A stretch of 64,000 nt of DNA, taken from assembly GCA_039105265.1 (NCBI GenBank), contig JAPFFF010000015.1:1488001-1552000 (forward strand), written 5' to 3'. A program made the position numbers and the translations under genes. This document shows, piece by piece, positions 28,281 to 38,056 of the stretch (the first letter of the stretch is position 1; every line of letters begins with the position of its first letter). Origin of the DNA: Tritrichomonas musculus. Lineage: Eukaryota; Parabasalia; Tritrichomonadida; Tritrichomonadidae. A model generated the notes under the pieces. That model was given only the letters and a program-made list of their open reading frames with translations. It did not search any database and had not been told where the DNA came from.

Positions 28281-31200
28281 ATGTTTTTATTTTTCATCTT
28301 TCACACAATTGTTCATTCTGAATTTCAAAAAGACCGATCATATACGGTATCAGTTATGTCAAAGTACTCAAATGTACAACCAGTTGATAATTTTTTATAT
28401 TTTCTATCAGATTTTTCATACAATAACTCAAATCATTTTTTGACCACAATTCTTCAGCATCTTGATAATTCTCAGTCAATAAATGATGTTGAATTTTTAT
28501 TTTCTACAATTTCAACCTTGAATATTATATCACCATCATCATTGTCCTTGCTAAGAAACTATATTGATTTAAATTATTTTCTTCCACGTTGTGAAATGTT
28601 TAGGTCATTTGCTCATGATATTACTGCAGAATCCATCAATCTTATCAACAATGATTCTGGCTATTTTTTAGCTTCTAAAAATCCAATTGAGCAAGCCGAC
28701 GTTATTCAAACTAATTTAACAGAAGTATTTACATATGATTTACAACTCAATGAATATAACAATCAAAGAGAAACAATATTTATCTATGCTGATGTCACTA
28801 AATCAAAATCCTCAGAATTTATCGCAAAAATAATTACACAAGAAAACTCTTATTATACCAATTATAACCTCATCTTAAGGCCAATATCATTCACGCAAGC
28901 TCCTGCCAAATTAAGAGGCTTTGGTGTTGAAATGCGTCCCTACCAATACTTGATGGAATATGAAGTAGACGATTCAATAGACAAATCAAGCAATTCTAAT
29001 CAACTTAATGCTAATAAAGAAGATAATACTACAAAAGGAATTGACTTTGAAATATCGTCAGATTCAATCAATTACTCTGATATATCATTCTTTGGTTCCA
29101 GATTTGTCAACTTTTTAAATTCAGCAAAGATGGATCAAGAAGAAGACGAAGGAAGCAAAGTGAAAGAAATGCCCGAGCTATTGAGAGATATGTCAAATAA
29201 TTTGCCTCTCTATATCAGACGAATTTCAGAGGAAGAAACCTCAGTGGAATCAACCAAAGAATTCGATAAATTTTCATTTCTCATTGATCGTTCAAAAGAA
29301 CAACAAAGCCAGAACAACAATGAAGATAATGGCCAAATTTATCCTCTATCAACAATAAATGGTCGCTATATAAGTATTAATAATTTTGATCCCTTCACTT
29401 TTCTTGACAATATCCATGAAGAACAACGATTTCTCGACATTCTACGTGAACAATTCAATCTGACTCAAAATAATCTTTCACTCAGAGAGGCTTTCTTGCC
29501 AAATGACGAATTTCTTCTTGATTATCGAACAAAGTATGCAATCTGGGACAAAGATTTTGAAAATGATCCAGAATATCGAGATTATTCTACTAATGTAAAA
29601 GATATCTTTCATCTTAGAAAAAATATATTAAGTTTTGCAGTTTACATGGACCCATCTAGCCCTATACATATTACTGAACTTTATACAATATATCTACTTT
29701 CGCAACCTGAGAAATTACATAATGATCGAAGTCGACCCAAGCTTCCTATTCGAATAGGAATTATTCCACACTTTAATCTTGGTAGTCGAATATCACGACG
29801 AATATCTTTTGCTTTTGCGCACATTGCCCTTCATAATCCAAGTGATGCCATAATGTTTCTTCTGAACTCATTAGCCATTTGGCGGCACAGGACCAAGAAT
29901 TCAAAAGAAGGAAGCCCAATCAGGGAGGAACATTACATCTCTGCGTACAAGCGCATCAAAGGATCGTATAAAGTGGATTGGAGTGACCTTCACAAATTGT
30001 ATTCAAAAAGTTCAAAAGAATACAATTTCATTAAGGAAGCCAATAAATACTTCAAGTCTTGCGGTGCACAGCTTGGCACTATTAGAATAAACGGAAAGAA
30101 AGTTTCATTAGACAACAGTTTACAGGACGTTCTCACGCAAGTAAAAGACATGCTCATTTCGCTCAGCAAAATTTGCTTGAGGGACGGAATTAACGACCTG
30201 AAGGACGTTGACATCGTCGACATCTTGAAGAAGGAATACTTGGTTGTTGACTCGATCGACAGCCAGCTCATGCAGGCACCTGTCGTTGGAACTGGCCTCT
30301 ACAAGATGGAGAACAAAAAGCAGGAGCAGTTCATTGATGCATTCAATAAAATTGAATGGAGATACAAAGACAACAACGAGCCACGTTCCTACTTCATCCT
30401 TTTCACTCCCGAGCAAGAGAAACCAAAAGAAGCCAAAAACAATGACAATGACAACGAAGAAGATGAAAATGAAGGTGAAAATGTGACTCAAAAAGTGGAC
30501 GGCGATAGAGAATTGTTCGCCGAATTCGCAAAGAATAGAAATCATAGAAGATCATCTTTCTTTGCTATTAATCCACCTTCAATTAGAGACTTCATTGGAA
30601 TTGGTGAAAATGAAACAGCTTTGCTTGTAAACGGTCGTCTCTATCGATCATTCAGGCTAGAAAGCATCAGCCAGCTGAAGCTGATTGACATGTGGACAAA
30701 CCACTTCGTGCTTTCATATCTCGACCAGTTCACAAACAAGAATAACCGTAAAAAACCGTCACCAAAGAAAGAAAAAGTTCTCGAAGACATTGGATTTGCC
30801 AACGAGAACTACAACCAAGAAGAACAAGAACAAGAAAACGTCAACCAAATCGACCAAGAAAACGAAGATGAAAATGAAAATGAAGAAATTGAAGAGATTA
30901 AGCCAGTTCATTTGTCATTTGAGGCGCTTGCATACCTGAGCGCTGTTGCTGTTGACTGGCGCAGCTTCTCCGTGAAGAGGGTCAACTTGGGCGGCATCAT
31001 CGACAACGTCAAAGGCATCAAAGAGTCTCCCCTTTACTACACAAATAAGAATAGTTCACAAAAAAGTGACAAAATTGAATGGATTCTGATCGTTGATCCA
31101 ATATCACGTAGCTTCCAGAAAGTCATCGACTTTGTCCACCATCTTGCGCTTGTCCGCAACTACGTCGACCTGCAGCTCATTGTCGTTCCGCCGAGGGAAA

Positions 31201-32753
31201 TCAGCGCTGAAGCTGCGATGAACAATTTGAACTCTTTCTATCGTTTCAGCATCAATAGTGACGATGTCACTTTTTCAATGCTCAACGATACGACCTTGTA
31301 TTCAACGCTGGTCGACACGCCGCAGTCGTGGCTTCTTGAGACGCTCAAGACGAGCGAAAATGTCGATATTGACAATATTCACCTTACAAGGCCAAATTCA
31401 GATATTGAGGCAACTTTCTTGCTATCGTCAATGATTGTCGAAGGAAAATGCTTCATTGACGGCGCGCCTAATCCGAAGTACGCCGATATCGGCCTTTTCA
31501 CAAAGAAGAGTCAGAGAAACAACTTCCACAGTGAAAAAGTGGATGAAACAACGGTTATGCCAATGAATTCGTACTTCCAGTTCAAGGCGAATCCAGGTGT
31601 CTATCGTGTTGCGTTCTCGACAAACACGTCGTCTAATCTCTACACTTTCGACACTGACCAAAATCGCAATCAAAAGTTTCCACTTTTTGATAACATTTAC
31701 ATCTCCACTTTTTCAAACAATGAACTTGTTTTGCATGCAAAAACAAGGGCTAAAAACGCGGAATCGTTCAGACATTCTCTAAACGAGAGAATAAATCGTT
31801 TGAAGGTCGAAAGTAGCCTCTCAAACAAGACTAAGAGCCACATTAACATATTCACGATATCTAGTGGAAAGTTGTATGAAAAGCTCTGTAAAATAATGTT
31901 CTTGTCAGTACGTGAACATACAAATTCTGCAATTACTTTTTATTTGATCAAATCGTTCTTATCTCCTTCGTTTAAGGCTTCTTTGCCTGAAATGTCTCAA
32001 AGATATCATTTCAATTACTATTTGGTCGATTATAAATGGCCTTCTTGGTTATTAAGGCAAAGAGAAAAACAAAGGCTTATTTGGGCAAATAAGATACTTT
32101 TCTTGGATGTATTATTCCCTAATAGCGTTGATAAGATTATCTATGTCGATGCTGACCAAATTGTGAGAACTGATTTGCAAGAATTAATGAATATGAATAT
32201 AACAGAAAATGGAGCTCCTTATGCATTCGTTCCTTTCTGTGATTCTCGTGCTGAACTTGAGCCATATCGCTTCTGGAAGACAGGATATTGGAAGGAAGTA
32301 TTGGCAAAAGATATTAAAGACAAAGTGCCCACTCAAAATATTATTAATGAGGAGTTGAGTTATAAATATCATATTAGTGCTCTGTTTTTGATTGATATGC
32401 TCAAGTTTAAGGAGATTAGTGCGGGTGATCTATTGAGAGCTAATTATCAGCAATTAGCAAGTAATCCTAACAATCTTGCTAACCTTGATCAAGATCTTCC
32501 AAACTTAATTCAGAAGCATGTTCCAATATATTCACTCAGCCAGGACTGGCTTTGGTGCGAGACATGGTGCGCTGATGAAGAAATGGAATCTGCTAAAACT
32601 ATTGACCTTTGCAATAATCCACTTACAAAGATCAACAAAGTAGAAATTGCTAAGAAGAGAGTTGAGGAATGGCCTAGACTCGAAGAAAAGGCAATGAAGA
32701 CAGAAGACAATTTCTCTTCTAATGATTATGAACATCTTGTTTTTCATAACTAA
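28281..32753 (+). CDS. UDP-glucose:glycoprotein glucosyltransferase (ER folding sensor)
   Basis: The 1490-residue protein has an N-terminal hydrophobic signal peptide (about 1-13). The long middle corresponds to the thioredoxin-like and beta-sandwich sensor domains of UGGT. The C-terminal about 300 residues (from about 1186) are the catalytic GT24 domain: INIFTISSG, then KLYEKLCKIMFLSV, W-P-x-W-L, YVDADQIVR (the DxD metal site), DSRAELEPYRFWKTGYW and YSLSQDWLWCETWC. UGGT re-glucosylates misfolded N-glycoproteins in the ER. Two acidic low-complexity inserts (about 716-740 and 845-885) interrupt the sensor region. No KDEL-type signal is seen: the end is EHLVFHN. The central about 1.8 kb is richer in G+C than both ends. 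Confidence 0.9.
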   Translation: MFLFFIFHTIVHSEFQKDRSYTVSVMSKYSNVQPVDNFLYFLSDFSYNNSNHFLTTILQHLDNSQSINDVEFLFSTISTLNIISPSSLSLLRNYIDLNYFLPRCEMFRSFAHDITAESINLINNDSGYFLASKNPIEQADVIQTNLTEVFTYDLQLNEYNNQRETIFIYADVTKSKSSEFIAKIITQENSYYTNYNLILRPISFTQAPAKLRGFGVEMRPYQYLMEYEVDDSIDKSSNSNQLNANKEDNTTKGIDFEISSDSINYSDISFFGSRFVNFLNSAKMDQEEDEGSKVKEMPELLRDMSNNLPLYIRRISEEETSVESTKEFDKFSFLIDRSKEQQSQNNNEDNGQIYPLSTINGRYISINNFDPFTFLDNIHEEQRFLDILREQFNLTQNNLSLREAFLPNDEFLLDYRTKYAIWDKDFENDPEYRDYSTNVKDIFHLRKNILSFAVYMDPSSPIHITELYTIYLLSQPEKLHNDRSRPKLPIRIGIIPHFNLGSRISRRISFAFAHIALHNPSDAIMFLLNSLAIWRHRTKNSKEGSPIREEHYISAYKRIKGSYKVDWSDLHKLYSKSSKEYNFIKEANKYFKSCGAQLGTIRINGKKVSLDNSLQDVLTQVKDMLISLSKICLRDGINDLKDVDIVDILKKEYLVVDSIDSQLMQAPVVGTGLYKMENKKQEQFIDAFNKIEWRYKDNNEPRSYFILFTPEQEKPKEAKNNDNDNEEDENEGENVTQKVDGDRELFAEFAKNRNHRRSSFFAINPPSIRDFIGIGENETALLVNGRLYRSFRLESISQLKLIDMWTNHFVLSYLDQFTNKNNRKKPSPKKEKVLEDIGFANENYNQEEQEQENVNQIDQENEDENENEEIEEIKPVHLSFEALAYLSAVAVDWRSFSVKRVNLGGIIDNVKGIKESPLYYTNKNSSQKSDKIEWILIVDPISRSFQKVIDFVHHLALVRNYVDLQLIVVPPREISAEAAMNNLNSFYRFSINSDDVTFSMLNDTTLYSTLVDTPQSWLLETLKTSENVDIDNIHLTRPNSDIEATFLLSSMIVEGKCFIDGAPNPKYADIGLFTKKSQRNNFHSEKVDETTVMPMNSYFQFKANPGVYRVAFSTNTSSNLYTFDTDQNRNQKFPLFDNIYISTFSNNELVLHAKTRAKNAESFRHSLNERINRLKVESSLSNKTKSHINIFTISSGKLYEKLCKIMFLSVREHTNSAITFYLIKSFLSPSFKASLPEMSQRYHFNYYLVDYKWPSWLLRQREKQRLIWANKILFLDVLFPNSVDKIIYVDADQIVRTDLQELMNMNITENGAPYAFVPFCDSRAELEPYRFWKTGYWKEVLAKDIKDKVPTQNIINEELSYKYHISALFLIDMLKFKEISAGDLLRANYQQLASNPNNLANLDQDLPNLIQKHVPIYSLSQDWLWCETWCADEEMESAKTIDLCNNPLTKINKVEIAKKRVEEWPRLEEKAMKTEDNFSSNDYEHLVFHN

Positions 32754-33224
32754 ATATAAATAAATATTATTTTCTTTATATACATCAGAATTTGTGTAAT
32801 TAATATTTGATTGAATTATATTAAAAATTGTTAAAAAAAGATTTTTAACATTCATTCTTTATTTATACTGTTTATTAAAACATGTTTTTCTTTAAAAATA
32901 AAAATGCTAAGTTTTGAAACGTTATTACGCAAATTTTTTTAAAAATCAATCATTAAAACAATCGCGCATCCAGATTGATATAGTATTTAAATATTGATAT
33001 TCATTAGTGTTTTTATTCAAAACCATTTCTGTTCCCATAGGGTTCATGTTTGTATCGTTGATTACGTTGATATTTATATTTTCAAGAAAAAAGCTTTATA
33101 TTGTATAATTAAACAAATTAATGACTTAGGATTAAAAAAAACAAAGTATCAATTAAATTCAAATAAAAATAAAACTTTTGAATACAATATAAAATTTTTA
33201 TAAAAAAACTACAATTGTTGAAGT
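32754..33224. other. AT-rich intergenic region
   Basis: These 471 bases lie between two plus-strand genes. Short open frames (for example 32994-33203) are Lys/Ile/Phe-rich and look random. Nothing else was recognised. Confidence 0.55.
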
Positions 33225-36200
33225 ATGGAGCGGCTTCAACCGCTTTCCAAACTTGTTATTAAAAATGATAAAACTATTAATCAAGAAGCATTTAATGATT
33301 TTACTCAATCTTTTTTAGAATATCTAGAATCTTTAAATTCACCTCCGCCTTACCAATGTAATAGATCAAATAAGTCCACTGTTCTTAAATACAATTCGTT
33401 TCTATTTCAAATTATTACAAAATATCCACAAATGGTAATTTTGATATCACCAAATTTATTACAGATATGTAATTTATTAATGAATCCATTAAATGATAAT
33501 CAAATTCGTGAAGATACATGGCGACTATTGATTAATTCAATTAACTGCTACGATGTTCTAATAATTTTTAAAGCATTTTTATCAAAAGCTTTTTTAATAA
33601 CTCCTCAAGAATCTAGACTTGATATAGGTGAAGTTGGAAAAGCATCAGAAGAATCTCTTTTTAAAAAGTTTGAACAAATAATTATAAAATTAAAAAAGTC
33701 TCTTGATTTTGATAAAGCCAAAGTGACAATACAATTAATATTAGAATCTATTACAATAAGTATTCTAAAAAGTTTTTCTTTACAATTTCGAAATAAAATT
33801 ATTTCCCAAATTATCTCAGAGGTTGGACTATTAGAAAAGAAATTCAAAACATCTATTTTTGATGATACAATTGAACCAAGATTAGCTATTTATATATCTG
33901 AAATATTTAGTTTTATTCCAATTGATCAATCTTATTCTCATATCATTTACAGATTTATAAAGTGGACTTTTCCATATGCTATTGAAAGTGACCAAAAGGA
34001 GGATCTTACCAAACGTGCAAGCATGTTGCTCTATATAAACCGTTCGAAATATCGTGGATCATTAGCTCTTTCCTATTTTCGAGTAAAAACGAATGATTCG
34101 CTTAATTCCTCGATTCAACTTTTGTCAAAGACCGCCAAAGATTGTTTTCATAATATATTTATCCGCATAATTGATCGATCAATTCAAATATTACCATCAA
34201 TGATCCAAGTTATGAAAAGTAGTTCGGATAATTATGCATACATGTACAATATGTGTAAATTTTTCACTCATGTTTTACGGCTAAAAGGACTTACGAGATC
34301 ATTATTGCCATATGAAAACGAGAAATCAGTAATCGGCTATTTTCTACTAATTTCGATATCGATCTACAACTTGCAATTTGATCTACTTCCCTTTATGACG
34401 CTTTTTTTCCTCTCATTCATGGTTGACAAGAAATATATAAATTTGGCAGAAGAAGGACATTTTTCAGATAACATTTCCAGTATCGTTCATCCGAACTATG
34501 TTCCGCAAGTTATCCAAGTAGTTTCCATATTTGCCTCACAATTAACCGTCGGCCTAACGCCTTCCATTTTCTCAATCAGGGACGAAAAACTGAAGAAGCA
34601 ATTTCTGAACAATCCTGTCATTTTTGAGAAAGAAAAAATCCAGAATCTGACACTCAGAAACATGCTCAAACAGAGTAGTTCTCAATTTAACATTCCTCCA
34701 ACAAATGCCTCCGACGATGACCTAAACAGCGTCGATTCCATGAACATCCCGGTGAGCTTGATGAAGTCGAATTCGTCCGAAAATTTTTTTAAAATTTTCA
34801 AGTCAGTTCACTTTTTTTTCAATATTGACTGTCGGTCATACACAAAAAGTGAAGCGACCGAATTCCTATTGAATTACATTCAATGCTTCAGTAAGCTCAC
34901 GAATGACGCGCTGGTGCCGATTGTTCTTGACACTTTTTCGTGCATAATTGAGCTTCTTTCAAATTTCAGAAATTCTCTAAAAATGAATCAAATTTCGGTT
35001 ACTCACAAAAAAATTGACTATGACTTTGACTTCACTTTTGTCACTGACACTTTTCTTCCTTTCGCTTTCAAGAAGCTTCTCGAATACGAGCCGAGCTGCC
35101 AGAAGAGAGTAACCCTTTTCTGCGCTGTTGCGCGAATGATCCGTGTTTTGACTGAGAACTTTTTGAATACCCTCTCAATTTCGAAATTGTGGTGTGTCTC
35201 GATGCTGTCAACTCTTCAGAAGAACCCGTCCATTGCATCCCACGCGGCCATCCAAGCGTGCCTCGAAGGTTTTCCGTACTCGTTCTCGCTTGCGCACGCG
35301 ATCTTCATTTGCCATTCTGACAGAAAAGTGCGCGACGTTCAAACCGTTGCATATTTGACCTGTATGTCAATTATTTCGCCTGAGTTCAGAAACTATTCGC
35401 TGCAGGAGCTCGAGATCATTGCCTCCTCGAGCCGGAAACTCGACAGCAACATGGCTTGCATGTCAATTTTGTTACTCCTTCACAATTTATTCAATGAGTC
35501 CTCTCAAAAAGTGAATGATTCAAAAAAGAATAAGATTGACAAAGAGGTGCACGTCATCTTCCTCGACAGCCTGAGCAAGATGCGCTCATCTCCCCTTCTG
35601 ATGTCTTCGCTGCTTCACGTTCTGCCTCCCTTTTTCAGCCAGCTCGACTCCCACTTCGAGCTGATCTTCGACACAATTCTGATGGACGTCAACGAAGTGA
35701 TGATGAAGATAATGAGCATGATGTCGAACACTGCGCTGAAGCAATCATCGTCGTTTACAGTGGCAAATAACAATAATAATAACGGTAATAACGGCGATTT
35801 TCCTCTCAATTCATTTGCTTCACAAACAAGCGTCATTTCTTCACTGCCAAAAAACCGTTTGTTCACTTCACCTCCGATAACGTTCATGCAGAGCGCGTGC
35901 TCAGAGCTTGACACTCAGCCTGACTCAGATCCAGTCCTGAACACGAATCTGAGCATAAAAGCAGATGACGGTAACGTATCTTCACAATTATTGAAGTCAT
36001 ACGACTATTTATCCATTCAAATTTTCAAAAGCATAACTTCATTCTGCGTGAAGCTGTTTCTGCACTCCAAGGAGAAAGCTCAAATAAAGAAAAGAATCAT
36101 TGAATTGTTCCAGTCATGGTCAAATTGTAATAACCGTCGAACTGATGGTCAATTTTATGCCAAATTCAAGCAAATTTTGAATAAGTCTGTCGGATTCTGT

Positions 36201-37784
36201 TACGCTCCTCCGAAGTCGAAATTTGCTGCCGATCCCGTCCTTTTCAAACAAAATGACACTTTTTTCGTCTCAAAAAATTCACACTCAATTTTCATCGTTA
36301 ACGATAGCTATCAAAAAGTGAAATATGACGTTAAGATTTCACTCGAATATTCTTCTTCAATTTACTCAGTGAAGCCCCTGAGACAGACGCCAATCACGGC
36401 AGCCAGGCCTTCCTCGCCTCTCGAGCTAAAGGGCAAAAGCGTGCCTGAAAATAAAGACGCTAGTAAGTCAAAATTGAATCTCTTCAGAAATTTGAGAAGT
36501 AAGATTTCGGAGCAGCCTGAAAAAGTCTCTAGCGCCAAGAACCACGAGGTCGCAGCGCCAGGACTCTCCCTCGTGTTCGACGCGCTGGAGGAGGCAACCG
36601 GGAGCAGGCTCGAGGAGAAGAAAGAAAGCGCAGCTCTCCAGGCAGACTTCGCCCAGCAGTTTCATTCAAGCTTCAAAAAGCAGATCTTCATAAGGCTGAT
36701 GTTCTTCGGCAAAAGAATCAGCAAAGCCAGCCATCCCCTCAACGAAGCCTCTCAATCAAGCAGCACAACTAAAGACACTAACACTAATAACAGTAACACT
36801 AACAATAGTAACACTAATAACAGTAACACTAATAACAGTAACACTAATAACAGTAACACTAATAACAGTAACACTAATAACAGTAACACTAATAACAGTA
36901 ACACTAATAACAGTAACACTAATAACAGTAACACTAATAACAGTAACAATAGCAACAATGAAAGCACAACTAATGATAGTAATAATGATAGTAATAATGA
37001 TAGTAATAATGATAGTAATAATGATAGTAATAATGATAGTAATAATGATAGTAATAATGATAGTAATAAAAACGCAAGTAATGATAATGATACGAAAGGT
37101 GCAATTAGTGATAGCAGTAAAGATTCAGTTAATGATAAAAATAGTGAAAGTGATGCCGGCGATGGATGCTTCGATGATTTGAGTCTTTATGGCGAATTTG
37201 ACAATAATTTTTCACCTTTGTTTAGACGTTTTCTTGCGTCACTTGGCGAGCGCGACTCGCGAGGAGACATCTGGGCGGCCACGACTTTCTACGATGCGAT
37301 CTACCAGATGCGTCCGAGCAGCGGGCAGGATGTTGCCGTTGTCTGGGTGGACAATTCGATCTTCACGAGCTCTATAATCAAGCAGCTTGCGCTTGCGCAC
37401 CGATATTTATTCTTCATCATCTTGACGCCCACAAAAAGTGGAATCATTCACACAAAAGTTCTATATTCGAGTCTTCTTTTAGACGCCGAAAACCAGCTAA
37501 ACGAAGCCAGCAGCCACATTGTAAAAGAAAGCAAAATTTATTATTTTAATTCTTACCATAACTACAAGTATCCATTTGGAGAGAAAATGGACAATAGCTC
37601 GTTTTTCTTCTGCAGTTTTGGACCATTGGTTGGGTCACTCTTCCTGCCTTACACGCTGGTGCCCAGACTGGTGACTGAGACGGCGATCAATTCTTCCGTG
37701 TTCAGAAACATTCAGCTCAAAAAGATGAGCAACAATCAAGCAAATAAAAAGAAAAAGAGAAAGTTGTTTTCACATCGACCATAA
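33225..37784 (+). CDS. RalGAP/tuberin-type Rap/Ran-GAP domain protein
   Basis: The 1519-residue protein has a long helical N-terminal region (about 1-1000), probably HEAT/ARM-like as in tuberin and RalGAP alpha. A beta-rich segment (about 1000-1170) and an Asn-rich low-complexity stretch (about 1185-1282) follow. The C-terminal GAP domain (about 1310-1500) includes FSPLFRRFLASLG, VVWVDNS, FFIILTPTKS, and FGPLVGSLFLPYTLVP. The FLxxLG and FGPLVG patterns are the Rap/Ran-GAP signatures. The family stimulates GTP hydrolysis of Rap, Ral or Rheb. The precise target is unknown. The end is very basic (NKKKKRKLFS), a possible nuclear or membrane-binding signal. The stop is TAA followed by A. Confidence 0.75.
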   Translation: MERLQPLSKLVIKNDKTINQEAFNDFTQSFLEYLESLNSPPPYQCNRSNKSTVLKYNSFLFQIITKYPQMVILISPNLLQICNLLMNPLNDNQIREDTWRLLINSINCYDVLIIFKAFLSKAFLITPQESRLDIGEVGKASEESLFKKFEQIIIKLKKSLDFDKAKVTIQLILESITISILKSFSLQFRNKIISQIISEVGLLEKKFKTSIFDDTIEPRLAIYISEIFSFIPIDQSYSHIIYRFIKWTFPYAIESDQKEDLTKRASMLLYINRSKYRGSLALSYFRVKTNDSLNSSIQLLSKTAKDCFHNIFIRIIDRSIQILPSMIQVMKSSSDNYAYMYNMCKFFTHVLRLKGLTRSLLPYENEKSVIGYFLLISISIYNLQFDLLPFMTLFFLSFMVDKKYINLAEEGHFSDNISSIVHPNYVPQVIQVVSIFASQLTVGLTPSIFSIRDEKLKKQFLNNPVIFEKEKIQNLTLRNMLKQSSSQFNIPPTNASDDDLNSVDSMNIPVSLMKSNSSENFFKIFKSVHFFFNIDCRSYTKSEATEFLLNYIQCFSKLTNDALVPIVLDTFSCIIELLSNFRNSLKMNQISVTHKKIDYDFDFTFVTDTFLPFAFKKLLEYEPSCQKRVTLFCAVARMIRVLTENFLNTLSISKLWCVSMLSTLQKNPSIASHAAIQACLEGFPYSFSLAHAIFICHSDRKVRDVQTVAYLTCMSIISPEFRNYSLQELEIIASSSRKLDSNMACMSILLLLHNLFNESSQKVNDSKKNKIDKEVHVIFLDSLSKMRSSPLLMSSLLHVLPPFFSQLDSHFELIFDTILMDVNEVMMKIMSMMSNTALKQSSSFTVANNNNNNGNNGDFPLNSFASQTSVISSLPKNRLFTSPPITFMQSACSELDTQPDSDPVLNTNLSIKADDGNVSSQLLKSYDYLSIQIFKSITSFCVKLFLHSKEKAQIKKRIIELFQSWSNCNNRRTDGQFYAKFKQILNKSVGFCYAPPKSKFAADPVLFKQNDTFFVSKNSHSIFIVNDSYQKVKYDVKISLEYSSSIYSVKPLRQTPITAARPSSPLELKGKSVPENKDASKSKLNLFRNLRSKISEQPEKVSSAKNHEVAAPGLSLVFDALEEATGSRLEEKKESAALQADFAQQFHSSFKKQIFIRLMFFGKRISKASHPLNEASQSSSTTKDTNTNNSNTNNSNTNNSNTNNSNTNNSNTNNSNTNNSNTNNSNTNNSNTNNSNTNNSNNSNNESTTNDSNNDSNNDSNNDSNNDSNNDSNNDSNNDSNKNASNDNDTKGAISDSSKDSVNDKNSESDAGDGCFDDLSLYGEFDNNFSPLFRRFLASLGERDSRGDIWAATTFYDAIYQMRPSSGQDVAVVWVDNSIFTSSIIKQLALAHRYLFFIILTPTKSGIIHTKVLYSSLLLDAENQLNEASSHIVKESKIYYFNSYHNYKYPFGEKMDNSSFFFCSFGPLVGSLFLPYTLVPRLVTETAINSSVFRNIQLKKMSNNQANKKKKRKLFSHRP
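36777..36948 (+). repeat. 15-bp coding minisatellite (NTNNS)n
   Basis: The unit AACACTAATAACAGT recurs about 11 times nearly without change inside the RalGAP-like gene, encoding Asn-Thr-Asn-Asn-Ser. The near-identity at the DNA level shows recent slippage or unequal exchange. The length is a multiple of three, so the frame survives. Confidence 0.95.
36973..37069 (+). repeat. 12-bp coding minisatellite (NDSN)n
   Basis: The unit AATGATAGTAAT recurs about eight times right after the 15-bp repeat and encodes Asn-Asp-Ser-Asn. It is a separate expansion, with a different unit, in the same linker. Confidence 0.95.
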
Positions 37785-37808
37785 ATGAATTTTTAATTCA
37801 TTTATATA

Positions 37809-37832
37809 TCACTATATGCGCATATGTAGTGA
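37809..37832. repeat. Palindrome just after the RalGAP-like stop codon
   Basis: ATATGCGCATAT (37814-37825) is a perfect 12-bp palindrome, extended by TCACT on one side and AGTGA on the other with one extra base. It lies about 25 bases after the stop codon, so it would form a hairpin in the 3' untranslated RNA. A role in 3'-end formation is speculative. Confidence 0.5.
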
Positions 37833-38056
37833 ATAATGTTTCATTTTAGTTTTATTTGTAAATAATAATTTTATAATGATATTTCTTTTAATTTTTTTTT
37901 ATTGTTGGGATTAAAAGGTTAATAATAAGGTATTATACTTAAAAACAAAATAAGAAAAAAAAAATTGAATGTAATTCGTATTTATGATTAATTTATTAAA
38001 TACATATACAAAAAAAAAGAAATATTCAAACAGTTTTAAAATACAAAGTTGAAAGA

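Noticed and set aside
30120-30545. Minus-strand frame of 141 codons in the glucosyltransferase gene
   Set aside because: It is a shadow frame in the GC-richer centre of the gene; the opposite strand has clear UGGT similarity.
28281-32753. ER-retention signal at the C terminus of UGGT
   Set aside because: The last residues (EHLVFHN) do not match KDEL or HDEL type motifs.
36777-37069. CRISPR-like array
   Set aside because: Units are short, directly abutting and lack unique spacers; they encode Asn-rich protein in frame in a eukaryotic gene.
36752-37182. Leu/Val-rich minus frame and Met/Ile-rich plus frame over the RalGAP repeats
   Set aside because: Both are alternative-frame readings of the 15-bp and 12-bp coding minisatellites.
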